DNA of 64,000 nt, taken from positions 51,783,921 through 51,847,920 of the forward strand of contig CP092870.1 in the NCBI GenBank assembly GCA_030710605.1, given 5' to 3'. Each line of letters begins with the position of its first letter. The stretch's first letter is position 1. A program made the translations under genes and the position numbers. Source of the stretch: Cordylochernes scorpioides (lineage: Eukaryota > Arthropoda > Arachnida > Pseudoscorpiones > Chernetidae). The notes beneath the pieces were generated by a model that was not told where the DNA came from, ran no database searches, and worked only from the letters and a program-made list of their open reading frames with translations. Positions 28,574 through 39,112 of the stretch are shown in pieces.

Positions 28574-28880
28574 TGTCATTAAGACTGGGAGCACTACTCA
28601 GTGGCAGGCCGACTTAGCCCCAAAAGAAATGGCTGCCTCTGACATGAGGAACATGTACCCCATGAACAGGATGTACTCAATGTTAGGAGCGGCTGTACAT
28701 GTTGTGTGTTCCTCATGTCACCATTTTATATTGGAGCTAATTCAGTGGCCTGCTACTGAGTAGTGCTCCCAGTCTTAATGACAAAGGGGATACAGGATGT
28801 ACTCCATGTTAGGAGCAGATGTACATGGCGTCTGTTCCTCATGTCAGAGGCAGCCATTTATTTTAGAGCTAATATATGAA
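28574..28880. repeat. Foldback repeat, about 80-bp arms
   Basis: TGTCATTAAGACTGGGAGCA at 28574 is mirrored by TGCTCCCAGTCTTAATGACA ending at 28782. The arms stay similar for about 80 bp, through CTCAGTxGCAGGCC and CATGAGGAAC. The family also occurs at 29330-29515 and 32685-32960 (GCCGCTCCTAACATGGAGTA). Type unknown. Confidence 0.7.
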
Positions 28881-28904
28881 GGTTATTCACATATAAAATA
28901 AAAT

Positions 28905-28992
28905 GTTAACGCGGGATTCAATCCCGGTTCATGGTTATTGGGATTCGAAGGTGTTACCCACTCGTCCATTGACTCTTGATTGCTAAAAATCC
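28905..28992 (-). ncRNA. tRNA-like SINE head
   Basis: On the minus strand, an A-box-like TGGACGAGTGGG and a B-box-like GGGATTGAATCCC are 35-40 bases apart, resembling a serine-type tRNA front but without good acceptor pairing. It is probably the head of a SINE. No clear body is seen. Confidence 0.45.
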
Positions 28993-29329
28993 AGCTACAT
29001 ATTGGAAAGATGATTCAAGAGATTTAGAATTTTAAAGAAAACTTACCAACAGAAGGGTCAATAACATAAGGAATTATTCCATTAGGCCAGGTATATTCTT
29101 GAGATACAACAGGCATTCTTATCTGGAAAAAAATTTAAATTTATTAAATAAACAATTCAATTATAATAAATTTAATAGAAAAACAATTGCAGAATTTTTT
29201 ATTAAGACTTAAAACCTTAGTAAAAGACTTATGTATGCATGTATCATATATAAATACAACTCCGTCTTTGCTGGTCACAAGCCTGGATGAAAAAGGAGGA
29301 GGGGGAGCAGTAACAAGCTCACTAAAAAA
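28993..29329. other. No recognised feature
   Basis: Nothing recognised, apart from a short GAAAAAGGAGGAGGGGGAGC purine tract near 29288. Confidence 0.4.
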
Positions 29330-29800
29330 CCTGGGTTAGCTGGCCCGGCTGATAGTACCCTGTAAGGGCTCCTAATCCAGGGATGCAGGATGAGCAGCAT
29401 TTGTACTCCATGTTAGGAGTGGCTGTACATGGCGTCTTTTCCTTATGTCACCATTTCATATTGGAGCTAAGTCTGGGACCTGCTACTGAGTAGTGCTCCC
29501 AGTCTTAGATGTTGGAATCTTAGAATAACACATACAGCTTTATTAAGACCACCGGTCTTATACAGATTCACCACAGGAAGGAAGCACAGATATACTCCAG
29601 ACAGCACAGAACCCAACAACAACCTCCAGGTCCGACGTTATAACAGAATACACACACATTCAGCTTTATTAAGACCACCGGTCTTATACAGATCCACCAC
29701 AGGATGGAAGCACAGATATACTCCAGGCAGCACAGAACCCAACAACAAGCTCCAGGTCCGACACATGTCCAGTGACCACACCATGTCAAGGTTAACGTAT
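29330..29800. repeat. Foldback-family copy followed by two 126-bp tandem units
   Basis: 29330-29515 shows the TACTCCATGTTAGGAGTGGC and GAGTAGTGCTCCCAGTCTTA segments of the foldback family. Units starting ACAGCTTTATTAAGACCACC (29534) and CAGCTTTATTAAGACCACCG (29660) match the 131-bp array at 15712-16100, with the same hairpin and reversed AATAAA. Confidence 0.7.
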
Positions 29801-30208
29801 CACTGAAAAGACAGTGTGGAATCAGCCACGTTCTATATAGTCTAAAGTTTGAGAATACAATAATAAAATAAAAATAAACACATCTCAAGAAACCTTATGT
29901 ATTATTTAATACCTACAAGATTCACATCTATTGTATAAACATTTTATATATACCCTCTCTCTTGATGTAAAAATCTTACAATCAAATATTGATCCAGTGA
30001 GATTTTAATATTGTTTAGGAAAATAGGCAATATACAAAGGTTAGTAATTGTTGTTTTAGAAGATCAAAATTGGGTAGCCTTAACAAAAAGAAAAAAAAAT
30101 TGACCCCATCTCACCTTCTCCTTTCCTGCCCCACTCAATGAAAAACAAAAAATTGTTGCTTATATACAAAGGCATTTATTACGTTAAGAAACATCCATAT
30201 TAAGTGAA
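29801..30208. other. No recognised feature
   Basis: AT-rich, no gene seen. Confidence 0.4.
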
Positions 30209-31142
30209 AATACAGTAGAACTGCCTCTCTGTAAAGGACAACACCTAGTTACTGAGCCAAAGTGTCCTTTAGGGAGAGCAGCTACAGTAGAACTACCTCT
30301 CTGTAAAGGACAACACCTAGTTACTGAGCCAAAGTGTCCCTTAGGGAGAGCAGCTACAGTAGAACTACCTCTCTGTAATAAACAACACCTAGTTACAGAG
30401 CCAAAGTGTCCTTTAGGGAGAGCAGCTACAGTAGAACTACCTCTCTGTAAAGGGCACCTAAATACAGAACCAAAGTATCCTTTAGGGAGAGGTGTCCTCT
30501 TTCTGAAGAGTTGCTAAATACAGTAGAACTACCTCTCTGTAAAGGGCACCAAAATACAGAACCAAAGTATCCTTTAGGGAGAGGTATCCTCTTTCTGGAG
30601 AGTTGCTAAATACAGTAGAACTACCTTTCTGTAAAGGATACCTAATTGCAGAGCCAAAGTGTCCTTTAGAGAGAGGTGTCCTCTTACTGGAGAGTTGCTA
30701 AATACAGTAGAACTACCTCTCTGTAAAGGACACCTAATTGCAGAGCCAAAGTGTCCTTTAGGGAGAGGTGTCCTCTTACTGGAGAGTTGCTAAATACAGT
30801 TGAACTACTTCCCTGTAAAGGACACCTAATTGCAGAGCCAAAGTGACCTTTAGGGAGAGGTGTCCTCTTACTGGAGAGTTGATAAATAGTAAAAATTGTA
30901 ATTTTACAAATGAAAACTGTCCTTTAGAGAGAGGTGTCCTCTTACTGGAGAGTTGATAAATACAGTTGAACTACCTCCCTGTAAAGTACACCTATTTGCA
31001 GAGCCAAAGTGTCCTTTAGGGAGATGTGTCCTCTTACCGGAGAGTTACTAAATAGTAAAAATTGTAATTTTACAAATGAAAACTGTCCTTTGTGGAGAGG
31101 TGTCCGCTAGCGGGGTGTCCACTAAAGGGAGGTTCTACTGTA
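30209..31142. mobile_element. Pogo/Tigger-like MITE, second copy, repeat-expanded
   Basis: Left end TACAGTAGAACTGCCTCTCT, right end GGGAGGTTCTACTGTA, both with TA. The body has three units of about 72 bp (GGACAACACCTAGTTACTGA and so on), then several of about 94 bp that include GAGGTGTCCTCTTACTGGAG. It has no transposase. It is oriented opposite to the copy at 24851-25665. Confidence 0.75.
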
Positions 31143-31832
31143 TTTTATTTTGTTTAAAAACGATAACTATTAAAAATATTCATTCAAATTAGTAACAACA
31201 CACGCAGTAAACATTTATTATATTTTTAATTGAACATTTTAATGGTTAATGGTTACTCACCAATTGGAGATTTCAATATAAATTGCTATAGAGGATCTTT
31301 TGATATATTTGAACAATACAATAACTTTGATAAACTTTTAAAACTTAATAAAACTTAAAAAAAAAAAAACGTAAAATTTCGAGGAATTGCTTCCTCTTTA
31401 TCAATTATATGTTATTTATTTATTCTTGTAGATCACATGGAAAACACATGGACACACATTGGTCAAAAATAATAAATAATAATTTTGTGAAATTTTTATT
31501 TTATTCAAAGACAATTAGAATATTTAAGCAATTAAGGCTTCACCGAACACTGAATTATATCAATAATAATATTAAAAATTTTATTTATTAAAAATATTAC
31601 AAGTTTTTTTTTTTTCTGAAAAGTGTAACGAATGGTCAGTTTATTTACAAATTTTTATTTACAACTTTAAAAAAATAATAATAATAAAAGAAAACAAAGA
31701 TATTCACACTTGTTATCTTGACTCCTGGTCAGTGCTGTGGCCCTAATATAATAATAATAAATAAAAATAATAAAATAAGAATATTAAAATAGAGTTATAA
31801 GAAATTTAAAGGCATTTGTAAAAATAGTTATT
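31143..31832. other. AT-rich region without recognised genes
   Basis: Simple AT-rich sequence with TAATAATAATAA tracts near 31672 and 31750. No gene seen. Confidence 0.5.
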
Positions 31833-32435
31833 ATTTCTTATCCCCTTGTGTAAAGATTACACAAATTCCATGAGTCCATACTCCTCCAGCTGTTTATAGA
31901 CAGTGTTCTTTCTTATCCCCTTGTGTAAAGATTTACACAAATTCCATGAGTCCATGCCCTCCAGCTGCTTATAGACAGTGTTGTTGTTGTTTCTTATCCC
32001 CTTGTGTAAAGATTACACCAATTCCATGAGTCCATGCTCCTCCAGCTGTTTATAGACAGTGTTGTTGTTGTTTCTTATCCCCTTGTGTAAAGATTACACC
32101 AATTCAATGAGTCCATGCCCTCCAGCTGCTTATAGACAGTGTTGTTGTTGTTTCTTATCCCCTTGTGTAAAGATTACACCAATTCCATGAGTCCATGCTC
32201 CTCCAGCTGTTTATAGACAGTGTTGTTGTTGTTTCTTATCCCCTTGTGTAAAGATTACACCAATTCCATGAGTCCATGCTCCTCCAGCTGTTTATAGACA
32301 GTGTTGTTGTTGTTTCTTATCCCCTTGTGTAAAGATTACACAAATTCCAAGAGTTCATGATCTCATGGAATAGGGTGTAGAGGTGCAGCTTTCTTCGATC
32401 ATGGTACCATGATCCAGGCAAACTTCTAAAAATAG
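31833..32435 (-). repeat. 80-bp tandem array of a retroposon 3' end
   Basis: Seven units starting TTTCTTATCCCCTTGTGTAA at 31833, 31909, 31990, 32071, 32151, 32232 and 32313. The last unit continues into ATCATGGTACCATGATCCAG, so the whole matches the repeat at 14390-14815 in reverse complement with its tail amplified. The A-box or coding part is not evident. Confidence 0.85.
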
Positions 32436-32684
32436 TAATAATGCAATGTGAGTTGTGAAACTATCATATTTATAATAGAATTTGATAATATCAATTATTT
32501 CTTTAATATCGAGGATGCCATTTTCTGAATTAAACTTGGATGGAACCTGAATTCACACATATGTTAATCAGACAAATATTATAAATAATTTATTAGTTAT
32601 AAAAGTTTTTTTTAATTATATCTAGACTTATTGGCCACTCTGTATAATGTACAAGAGGAAGTTTTCGGGAAGTCTTGGGCGTCT
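32436..32684. other. No recognised feature
   Basis: AT-rich, nothing recognised. Confidence 0.4.
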
Positions 32685-33050
32685 GTCTTTGTTATTAAGA
32701 CTGGGACACTACTCAGTAGTACGCCACTGACTTAGATCCAATATGAAATGGTGACACGAGGAACAGACATCATGTACAGCCGCTCCTAACATGGAGTACA
32801 TCCTGTATCCCCTTTGTCATTAAAATTGGGAGCACTACTCAGTAGCAGGCCACTGACATAGCTCCAATATGAAATGGCGACATGAGGAACAGACACCATG
32901 TACAGCCGCTCCTAACATGACGTTCCACCAGTATCCCTGGAGTCAAACATGGTATTATCAGCATGACCAGCTGAGCCCAGGATATTTAGCAAGCTTGTTA
33001 CTGCTCCCCCTCCTCCTTTTTCATCCTTGCTTAGGAACGGTAAAGGAGGA
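32685..33050. repeat. Foldback-family repeat, two tandem partial copies
   Basis: ACTACTCAGTAGTACGCCAC, ACAGCCGCTCCTAACATGGA and similar motifs appear twice, about 122 bp apart. They match the foldback family at 28574-28880. The final part (AGCTGAGCCCAGGATATTTA) is unassigned. Confidence 0.6.
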
Positions 33051-33811
33051 GTTCTAAAATTAATGAAAAGGTACTTCTAACTGCATAATGTAACGCGGAA
33101 TTTCGAAAAAATAGTTTAAGTATTATATGCTAAATATTTAGAAATATTGTATAGAACAGAATTACAGGATACAATAATTAGTCTTAATGGTATGTTCTTC
33201 TTTATGTATTATTGGCTATCCATAGATGACAACAATAGATGCTTTTTCATGTCTTTTGAAGATATATTCTGTTAAAAACCCTTTTTTTACTTCAATTAAG
33301 TGTTCAGTGAACCGTTTTACTAAATCATTATTAAATATAAAGAAAGCATATCCTGAACAGGAACACATATGATTTTTAGATGGGAGAGCGTCATCTAGTG
33401 GAACAGAAATCAACTTAACTTTGATTTAACCTGTTCTCTGATATTTGGCCACTCCATTTTCTAGATAAATCAAGAAAAGCCATTCACGAACATGTTTCGC
33501 GCTGTTGACGCCTGGAGCAGGCTGTACCACTTGCAGATATTTTCTGTTTTTAGATAGAAATTTATATAGTCTAAGAGTGTTCCTCCGTTTTTTTTTGTGT
33601 GTGTGTGTAATCTTGTTTGTTCAATATAACAGTGGCGCTTTTCTTGTTAGGTATTGTGATAACAATACTTCTGTCTGAAAAAATAGTACAAATGTGAGAT
33701 TGCAATGGTATAAGCTGGTTAAAAAAGAAAAAGGCATCTCCTTATCATGCAACTGAAAGTTTCTGATGGCTTGCGTCATCTATCGGAATAAATAGCAACT
33801 ATTCATTGATT
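33051..33811. other. Mostly unassigned, with a relic of the following MITE
   Basis: ATATTTGGCCACTCCATTTT then ATCAAGAAAAGCC near 33440-33480 resembles the terminal part of the MITE at 33812-34003. Otherwise nothing is recognised. A TGTGTGTGTG run lies near 33597. Confidence 0.4.
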
Positions 33812-34003
33812 ATTAATTATTTCAGAATTGCCAAATAACCATTTTTGGTTAATCAAGAAAAGCTAGCTACATAGTTTTTCGATCGTATAGGTACAGATTG
33901 AACAACGCTGACGAGGACCAACAGCCTGATACGTACATGGTTAGATTTTCTCAGTTAATCAAGAATGGGTATTTGGCCAATTCTGGAATAATTAAAAAAC
34001 AAT
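33812..34003. mobile_element. MITE or foldback element with about 50-bp inverted ends
   Basis: The left arm runs from TTAATTATTTCAGAATTGCC to GGTTAATCAAGAAAAGC, and the right arm is its imperfect mirror (TTTTCTCAGTTAATCAAGAA to CCAATTCTGGAATAATTAAA). The arms enclose about 85 bp. No coding capacity. Family unknown. Confidence 0.65.
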
Positions 34004-34086
34004 GAATGGTGGTAGTGTCTTGTCCAAAGTCTTATCTCTGTTGGTGTCTACTTTAATTTCTTCATATTTTATGGTTTGGTTTTTTA

Positions 34087-34345
34087 TTAAGAAGGCGAGT
34101 TCTCATCGTCTCTCCGCTTACGATCTTTCCTTACAGTGATGTAACTAGGTATTGAACATTTCAGGTTTTCATTTAGCTTGGTTTCCTGGAGACATGCTAT
34201 ATCAATGTGATGTTCATAGAGCAGTCTACTCAACTCTCTTTCTGTGTTCCATTTATGTTTAAGTGTAAGATGTTCAGGATCCTCGTAGCATATTTCCAAC
34301 TGGTTCCTCGAACTGCAGGCCCCAGCGTGTCGGCTCCCTCAGTAG
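34087..34345 (-). pseudogene. LINE endonuclease N-terminal fragment
   Basis: On the minus strand the frame reads ELSRLLYEHHIDIACLQETK and then LNENLKCSIPSYITVRKDRK. IDIACLQETKL holds the conserved Glu of APE-type endonucleases, which open the target for LINE integration. Only about 60 residues remain and no RT is nearby. The clade is not identifiable. Confidence 0.75.
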
Positions 34346-35219
34346 CAGGGATCGTCAATTTATGATTTTGTTACTCCATGGAAAATAAGGGTCCCATTGC
34401 CCCGTTAGTAAGCCACATTTCAGAGTCCCTGTTCACGGTTACAGTAGCGGCTCACGACACCGTACTACAGGACAGTCCCTTACTTGCGCTGCTTCTCCCC
34501 ACGTAGAGGAAGACTTCTGGGCAGGAAAACAATGAATAGTTTATATTTATTCAGATAGATGACGCAATCCATCAGCAAATTTCAGTTTCTCGATAAGGAG
34601 ATGCCATTTTCTTAATACTTCTGTCTGTTCTTAGTAATTTTAGAACATCTTTGTCCACATGACAGATTGTTCAATTATGTTTATTATTGGAATGATTTCA
34701 TTGCGTAAATTCATTTTTTAAATCTCATTTAGATTTATACAATTTATATATTCCGATAATTATAACCTCTGTGAAATCTTTAGGACAAATTAATAAAGCC
34801 TCCGAGGTTGCGTTTCTATTTTTTTTTTATTAATTTGTCCTAAACAATGTATATATGTTACACTGAAGGGTGGAATCTCAGAAATGGTTTTCATGAAAAC
34901 TATGGACATAAGCTTATAAGACAGTAGAATTACATTTAAATACTCACTCTTATTTCCTTGAGTTTTTCATGTATTGAATCAAATAGAGTCCCTCATGAGC
35001 GACGCATTCAATTTACGACCATCTCTCATTAGCGACCACATTGTAAGAATGAAATTCCCTTGTAAGCCTACTATAGTGAGCTCCCATTAACGACCGTTCC
35101 CGTTGAACGACCAATAAAAAATCGATTTTTAGTCTCTCATGAGAGACCATTGAAAAATTGATATTGTAGCGTAAAATTAAGTCTTGGAATATCTTAAGAT
35201 GTAAAAGAAGGGGGTCGGT
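34346..35219. other. No recognised gene
   Basis: GC-richer at 34310-34520 (possible 5' region of the LINE fragment), AT-rich beyond. At 34990-35160, short motifs CTCATGAGCGAC, CATTAGCGACCAC and CTCATGAGAGACC recur and may be a decayed MITE. Confidence 0.4.
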
Positions 35220-35475
35220 GGAAGGATGGTCTAAACCGTTGGTTTTCGACCGCTACAACCAGGGTTCGATTTCCGAATTGGGTATTTTTTTCTGCTTAAA
35301 AAATGCTCCAATGGCCCCCGATTCTTGCAAAAGGTCCAACCCCACCAGCTAGTGCAAGTACCTAAACGGGGCTCTGGCACATTTATAAGTGTAAAGTCGA
35401 ATTGATTTTCACATGTGTAGACATGTGGTGCACTTACAGTAAAAGCAGTCGCCAACTTCCACCCATCATGATTAT
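35220..35475 (+). mobile_element. tRNA-derived SINE S2, 5' part
   Basis: The head GGATGGTCTAAACCGTTGGT, with B-box GGGTTCGATTTCC (35265-35277), is followed by the SINE body (CACATGTGTAGACATGTGGT). It is interrupted at 35475 by the Gypsy-C LTR and resumes at 37903. Confidence 0.8.
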
Positions 35476-35682
35476 TGTAGTGTTTTTGCATATTGAATTA
35501 TGGATATGCAAATATCCTGTTTTGCATAATGGTTTTCATAGAATTTTGTATATAAATAACGACAGTTTTCAGCTACCCGCAGTCAGTCATTTATGTTAAT
35601 AAACGAGATTACTGGAGTCCGTTTTGCCTCAGTCAAGCGACACCTCACTCTTGGCTACTTCCCAACCTTCAAGGATAAAACA
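35476..35682 (+). repeat. Gypsy-C 5' LTR
   Basis: Starts TGTAGTG and ends ATAAAACA. It contains TTTGCATAT and ATATGCAAAT as an inverted pair (35485-35513), a TATA box TATATAAAT (35549-35557) and AATAAA (35598-35603), so promoter and polyadenylation signals can be placed in order. Confidence 0.88.
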
Positions 35683-35824
35683 AACTCTGGCGACGAGAAA
35701 ATCTACGGGAAGCTACGGTAGTGACTACGAGGTTTGCAACGATTGGTACGTGTCTACGGGAACGACCACGAGGTTTTAAGGATTGCGGACCTACGACTGA
35801 CTCAAAGCATCAAACTGAGGAAAG

Positions 35825-36444
35825 ATGGCAACTAATCAAACTGTACCGTTCAGAGTCTTCGATTCGAAGTAAGAAAAATTTGAAATCTTCGTACAGCGAT
35901 TTGAAGCGGCGTGCGAAGCTAATGAAACAAGTGACCAGAAAAAGGTCGTAATCTTGTTAAGTTTATTGATCTCTGAACTCCTTAAACTTGGAAATGATTT
36001 GTTCTACCCTGAGAAGATTAAAGCTCAGTCTTATGAAGTAATAATTAAAAAAATAAGACAACATTTAGCGCCTAAGCCAAAAGTGATACCTCAACGATGC
36101 ATGTTCTTGAAAAGGGTGCAAAAAGAAACTGAAACTGTTTCTGAGTATCTAAGAGAACTGAAGCACCTGGTCACAAAATGTGAATTTGGCAGTATGCTGG
36201 AGATGATGTTACGGGATAGATTCGTGGCAGGCTTGTCTTCCGAGGCCCTCCAGAAAAGTCTCTTGCAGGAAGAGGATGACGTAAAGCTGGATAGAGTATT
36301 TGCCATTTCAGTCTCGTACGAGTTAGCCGAGAAGAATGCTAGTGAACTGCATGGAAATTGCATAGGCAAAGTGACCTCGCGTTCTAAAGAAATAGAAGGG
36401 ATATGCACACCCCTGTGCAGAAATATTGGTCTACGGCAGGAGTG
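35825..36444 (+). pseudogene. gag: Gypsy-C gag
   Basis: The ATG at 35825 opens MATNQTVPFRVF. An in-frame TAA (35870-35872) follows at once, then the same frame is open through FVQRFEAACEANETSDQKKV, LLISELLKLGND and FLKRVQKETETVSEYLRELK, to LRDRFVAGLSSEALQKSLL, the order of a retrotransposon capsid protein (retrotrans_gag-like). It ends at a TGA at 36443, before the zinc knuckles, which lie in another frame. Gag builds the particle. The early stop and the frameshift inactivate it. Confidence 0.8.
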
Positions 36445-36843
36445 AGAAGGTGCTACCGGTGCGGCGAAAGGAATTCCTACCTAGCACCAGCATGCCCACA
36501 CAAGTCGAAGGCTTGTTATAAGTGCAAAAAGATTGGGCATCTACGTAAAGTACGCAAAGCGGCATATTATGCAATTAAAAATAGTTATGTGCAAGAACAG
36601 ATACTGTCCCTCAAGGGCGAAACGGAGGCTAAAGTTACACTCACTTTAGACGGAAATGTATTAAAGTGTGTAGTGGATACTGGAAGTCCGGTAACAATGA
36701 TGCCGAAAACCATCTTCAAGAAGTTCTGGAAAGTAAAGTTTTTTCCTACTTCGAAGAATTTAAAAACCTTGTGCAATAATCCAATCAAGATAGTAGAGAA
36801 AAGGACGTTTTTGTTGGAGAAGCCGGAAAGAGACTTAGATTAA
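36445..36843 (+). pseudogene. Gypsy-C zinc knuckles and aspartic protease
   Basis: RRCYRCGERNSYLAPACPHK and ACYKCKKIGHLRKV are two CCHC-type knuckles, although the last Cys of the second is replaced (KVRK). The protease follows, with KCVVDTGSPVTMMPKTIFKK (active-site DTG). It stops at 36841 after the first half. The rest of the protease is seen in another frame as VVDEGFPEVLLGRE to about 36890, after which the pol gene is deleted. Confidence 0.78.
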
Positions 36844-36958
36844 TAGTGGTGGATGAAGGTTTCCCAGAGGTTTTACTGGGAAGGGAATAGCTTAGATTAT
36901 TGAATATTGACTACTGTAGGTTACTAAATGTGATTAAAATCATCAAAGAATATCTTGC

Positions 36959-37684
36959 ATGAAGTCCAAGGAATACAATACAAGCACAAATGGATTAGCT
37001 GAGCGCTATGTGCGAGAGTTCAAGACCTCACTAAGGAAGAACAGTGGAAAGGATGGCCTTGAGACAAACTTGGAGAGATTTTTATCGGCTCAGAGAGCAT
37101 TTCCACAGGCAGTGATGAAGGAGTCGCCGGCGGAACTATTGATGAAAAGGCGTTTGAAAACAAGGTTTTCAAATCTAATGCCTAAAATGGAATTTGAAGG
37201 AGAGGTGTTTCATGATGCCCTAAAAAAGCAAGAGAATTTCAACATAGGTTCCTATGTTCATTTCCGGAATTATGCTGCTGGACCAAAGTGGAAGCTGGGC
37301 ACAATACTAAAACTCCTTAGTTGCCGCCACTACCTAATTGGTTATGAGGACCAATCTTTCAAGAGGCACATAAACCAGTTGCGCCCTGTAAAGGAAAAAC
37401 CAGAGGCTACAGTACTGAAAGATCCGAGGTTAGTACTACCAAGTACATCTACAGAAACCCTGAAAAAGCATCCGGAGATGAAGCCCTCTCAAGTTGGCCT
37501 GGAGATCCCTGAGAGGAAATTGCCAGATATGGAATTTGCAGAAAAGCCGAAATCGACAGGACAGGACTTGGCGCCAGTTGAAGACAACCAGAGTTCTGTT
37601 GCTGCTTCTGGAGAAAAAGTCCCGAGCCGGAGCCCCAGACCCCAGCGATCCAGGAGACCGCCTGACCGACTCCAATATTATTAG
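36959..37684 (+). pseudogene. pol: Gypsy-C integrase C-terminal part after a large deletion
   Basis: Begins with NGLAERYVREFKTSLRK, where E is the third catalytic residue of integrase. It continues through LLMKRRLKTRFSNLMP, a tail with VHFRNYAAGPKWKLGTILKL and YEDQSFKRHINQLRP, and a Pro/Ser-rich end RPQRSRRPPDRLQYY, stopping at 37682 just before the polypurine tract. The upstream junction at about 36930-36975 marks loss of RT, RNase H and the first two integrase catalytic Asp. The frame itself is clean for 241 codons. Confidence 0.82.
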
Positions 37685-37694
37685 GAGGGGAGGG

Positions 37695-37902
37695 TGTAGT
37701 GTATTTGCATATTGAATTATGGATATGCAAATATCCTGTTTTGCATAATGGTTTTCATATAATTTTGTATATAAATAGCGACAGTTTTTAGCTACCAGCA
37801 GTCAGTCAATTTATGTTAATAAACGAGATTACTGGAGTCCGTTTTGCCTCAGTCAAGCGACACCTCACTATTGGCTACCTCCCAACCTTCAAGGATAAAA
37901 CA
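37695..37902 (+). repeat. Gypsy-C 3' LTR
   Basis: Same layout as the 5' LTR, with TGTAGTGTATTTGCATATTG at the start and ATAAAACA at the end. Confidence 0.88.
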
Positions 37903-37945
37903 ACTATCATGGCCTGTACCACGTGTACTAGAAATAAGCAAAGCA
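37903..37945 (+). mobile_element. SINE S2, 3' end
   Basis: ACTATCATGGCCTGTACCAC then GTGTACTAGAAATAAGCAAA continues the SINE broken at 35475, and matches the 3' end of copies S1 and S3. Confidence 0.8.
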
Positions 37946-38640
37946 AATTAAATAAAGATATAAAGGAACTAGGAACTTTCCTAGTACAACTATGTCTCTT
38001 CGTTTTTTTTTTGTGTATTGACATTCCCAAGTCTTCCACTCTGCCTCGACCACGACTGCCTGTACTCTATGAGAACTGTTAAAGGTCTCCCAAGGTGCAG
38101 AGAGGTACTGGAGAACTCTCCACGCCCTGACTATCTCTCTCAGTTACTACAGGTTTGCCCCTCTCGGTTACCACACCACAGCGAGAGACCCTCGGTTATC
38201 ACAGTATAACGAGAGTCGACAGGATAACCAAAACGAAGGATGACACAACGAAGAAGGTGAGAAGCCTGTCCAGAGAGAAGCGAGAAAGAGCAAAGATGGA
38301 GGAACAAGCCCGCCTTTCCAACAAAACGACCGAGCAATCTCTCCCCCAACAAGAGACGATATTTAAGGAGGAAATATCGCCCCAAGGGACCTCCGCAGAC
38401 CCGCCAACACCCGCGACCACCCCAACGACACAGCCGAAAATCCCGCAAGACATGGAAACCGAGGAGCTGAGTGATGCAAACCCGGTGACAAGTTCTCCAC
38501 CTTCGACCTGACATCGAGACAATGCTCAAGGCGACAAGCCGCAATCAACTTTACAGAAGCTACAAGCTTCTACAAGCCCTACATGGAGCGCCTTCCACGA
38601 CAGCAGGAGGAAAAAGACCAAGACTTCTGACTGAACAATC
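37946..38640 (+). other. Unassigned GC-richer region with a 118-codon frame
   Basis: The frame 38155-38511 encodes a polar, Pro/Thr/Ser-rich peptide (LSREKRERAKMEEQARLSNK) without a domain I recognise. Three frames of similar length on the opposite strand lower its credibility. It could be the start of a LINE ORF1. I do not call a gene. Confidence 0.3.
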
Positions 38641-39112
38641 TTCAAAACTGTAAGTTTTTAAAAACCTACATAACTTGATGTTCCATAAATGTAGTGTTTA
38701 TTTTCACTGTAATTATTTTTAATTCAATTTTTACTTTTTTATATAATTTAAATTCAATTTTTGAATCTTTTACACTCTCAATTATTAATTTTTACTTTAT
38801 TTTAAATCACACACAAATTATAAATATAAATCATTACTTTCAATTTTACTTTTAAAAATCGCCAATTACACATTTTTATCAACTTACTAATCTTACATGT
38901 TGTTCCTAAATTTACCTAAAATGACATTATCCAAATCTACAACTTGAAAAAAAAATTATTATTATTTTTTAAATTACTCTCATTATATCATAATTCTCTG
39001 AACTTATTTTCATACCAAAATACCAATCTCTTAATCAAATACTTAAAATTTTTCAAAAATCATTGTCATATTTATCATGTTAAGTATGCGCCCCAATTCA
39101 AATTATTTTTCA
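38641..39112. other. AT-rich region without recognised genes
   Basis: Long T- and A-rich stretches. No gene or repeat relation seen. Confidence 0.5.

Larger units (their letters stand above)
35476..37902 (+). mobile_element. Gypsy-type LTR element, family C, internally deleted
   Basis: LTRs are at 35476-35682 and 37695-37902 (about 207 bp, some eight visible differences). A primer-site-like TGGCGACGAG lies just inside the first, and a polypurine tract AGGAGGGGAGGG just before the second. The internal part holds gag, zinc knuckles, protease and an integrase C-terminal part, but RT, RNase H and the integrase core are missing. It interrupts a SINE, with flanks ATTAT and ACTAT as a one-mismatch 5-bp duplication. 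Confidence 0.88.

Noticed and set aside
38155..38511. 118-codon Pro/Ser/Thr-rich frame as a host gene or LINE ORF1
   Set aside because: No recognisable motif, no RT nearby, and equally long frames on the other strand. Left as unassigned.
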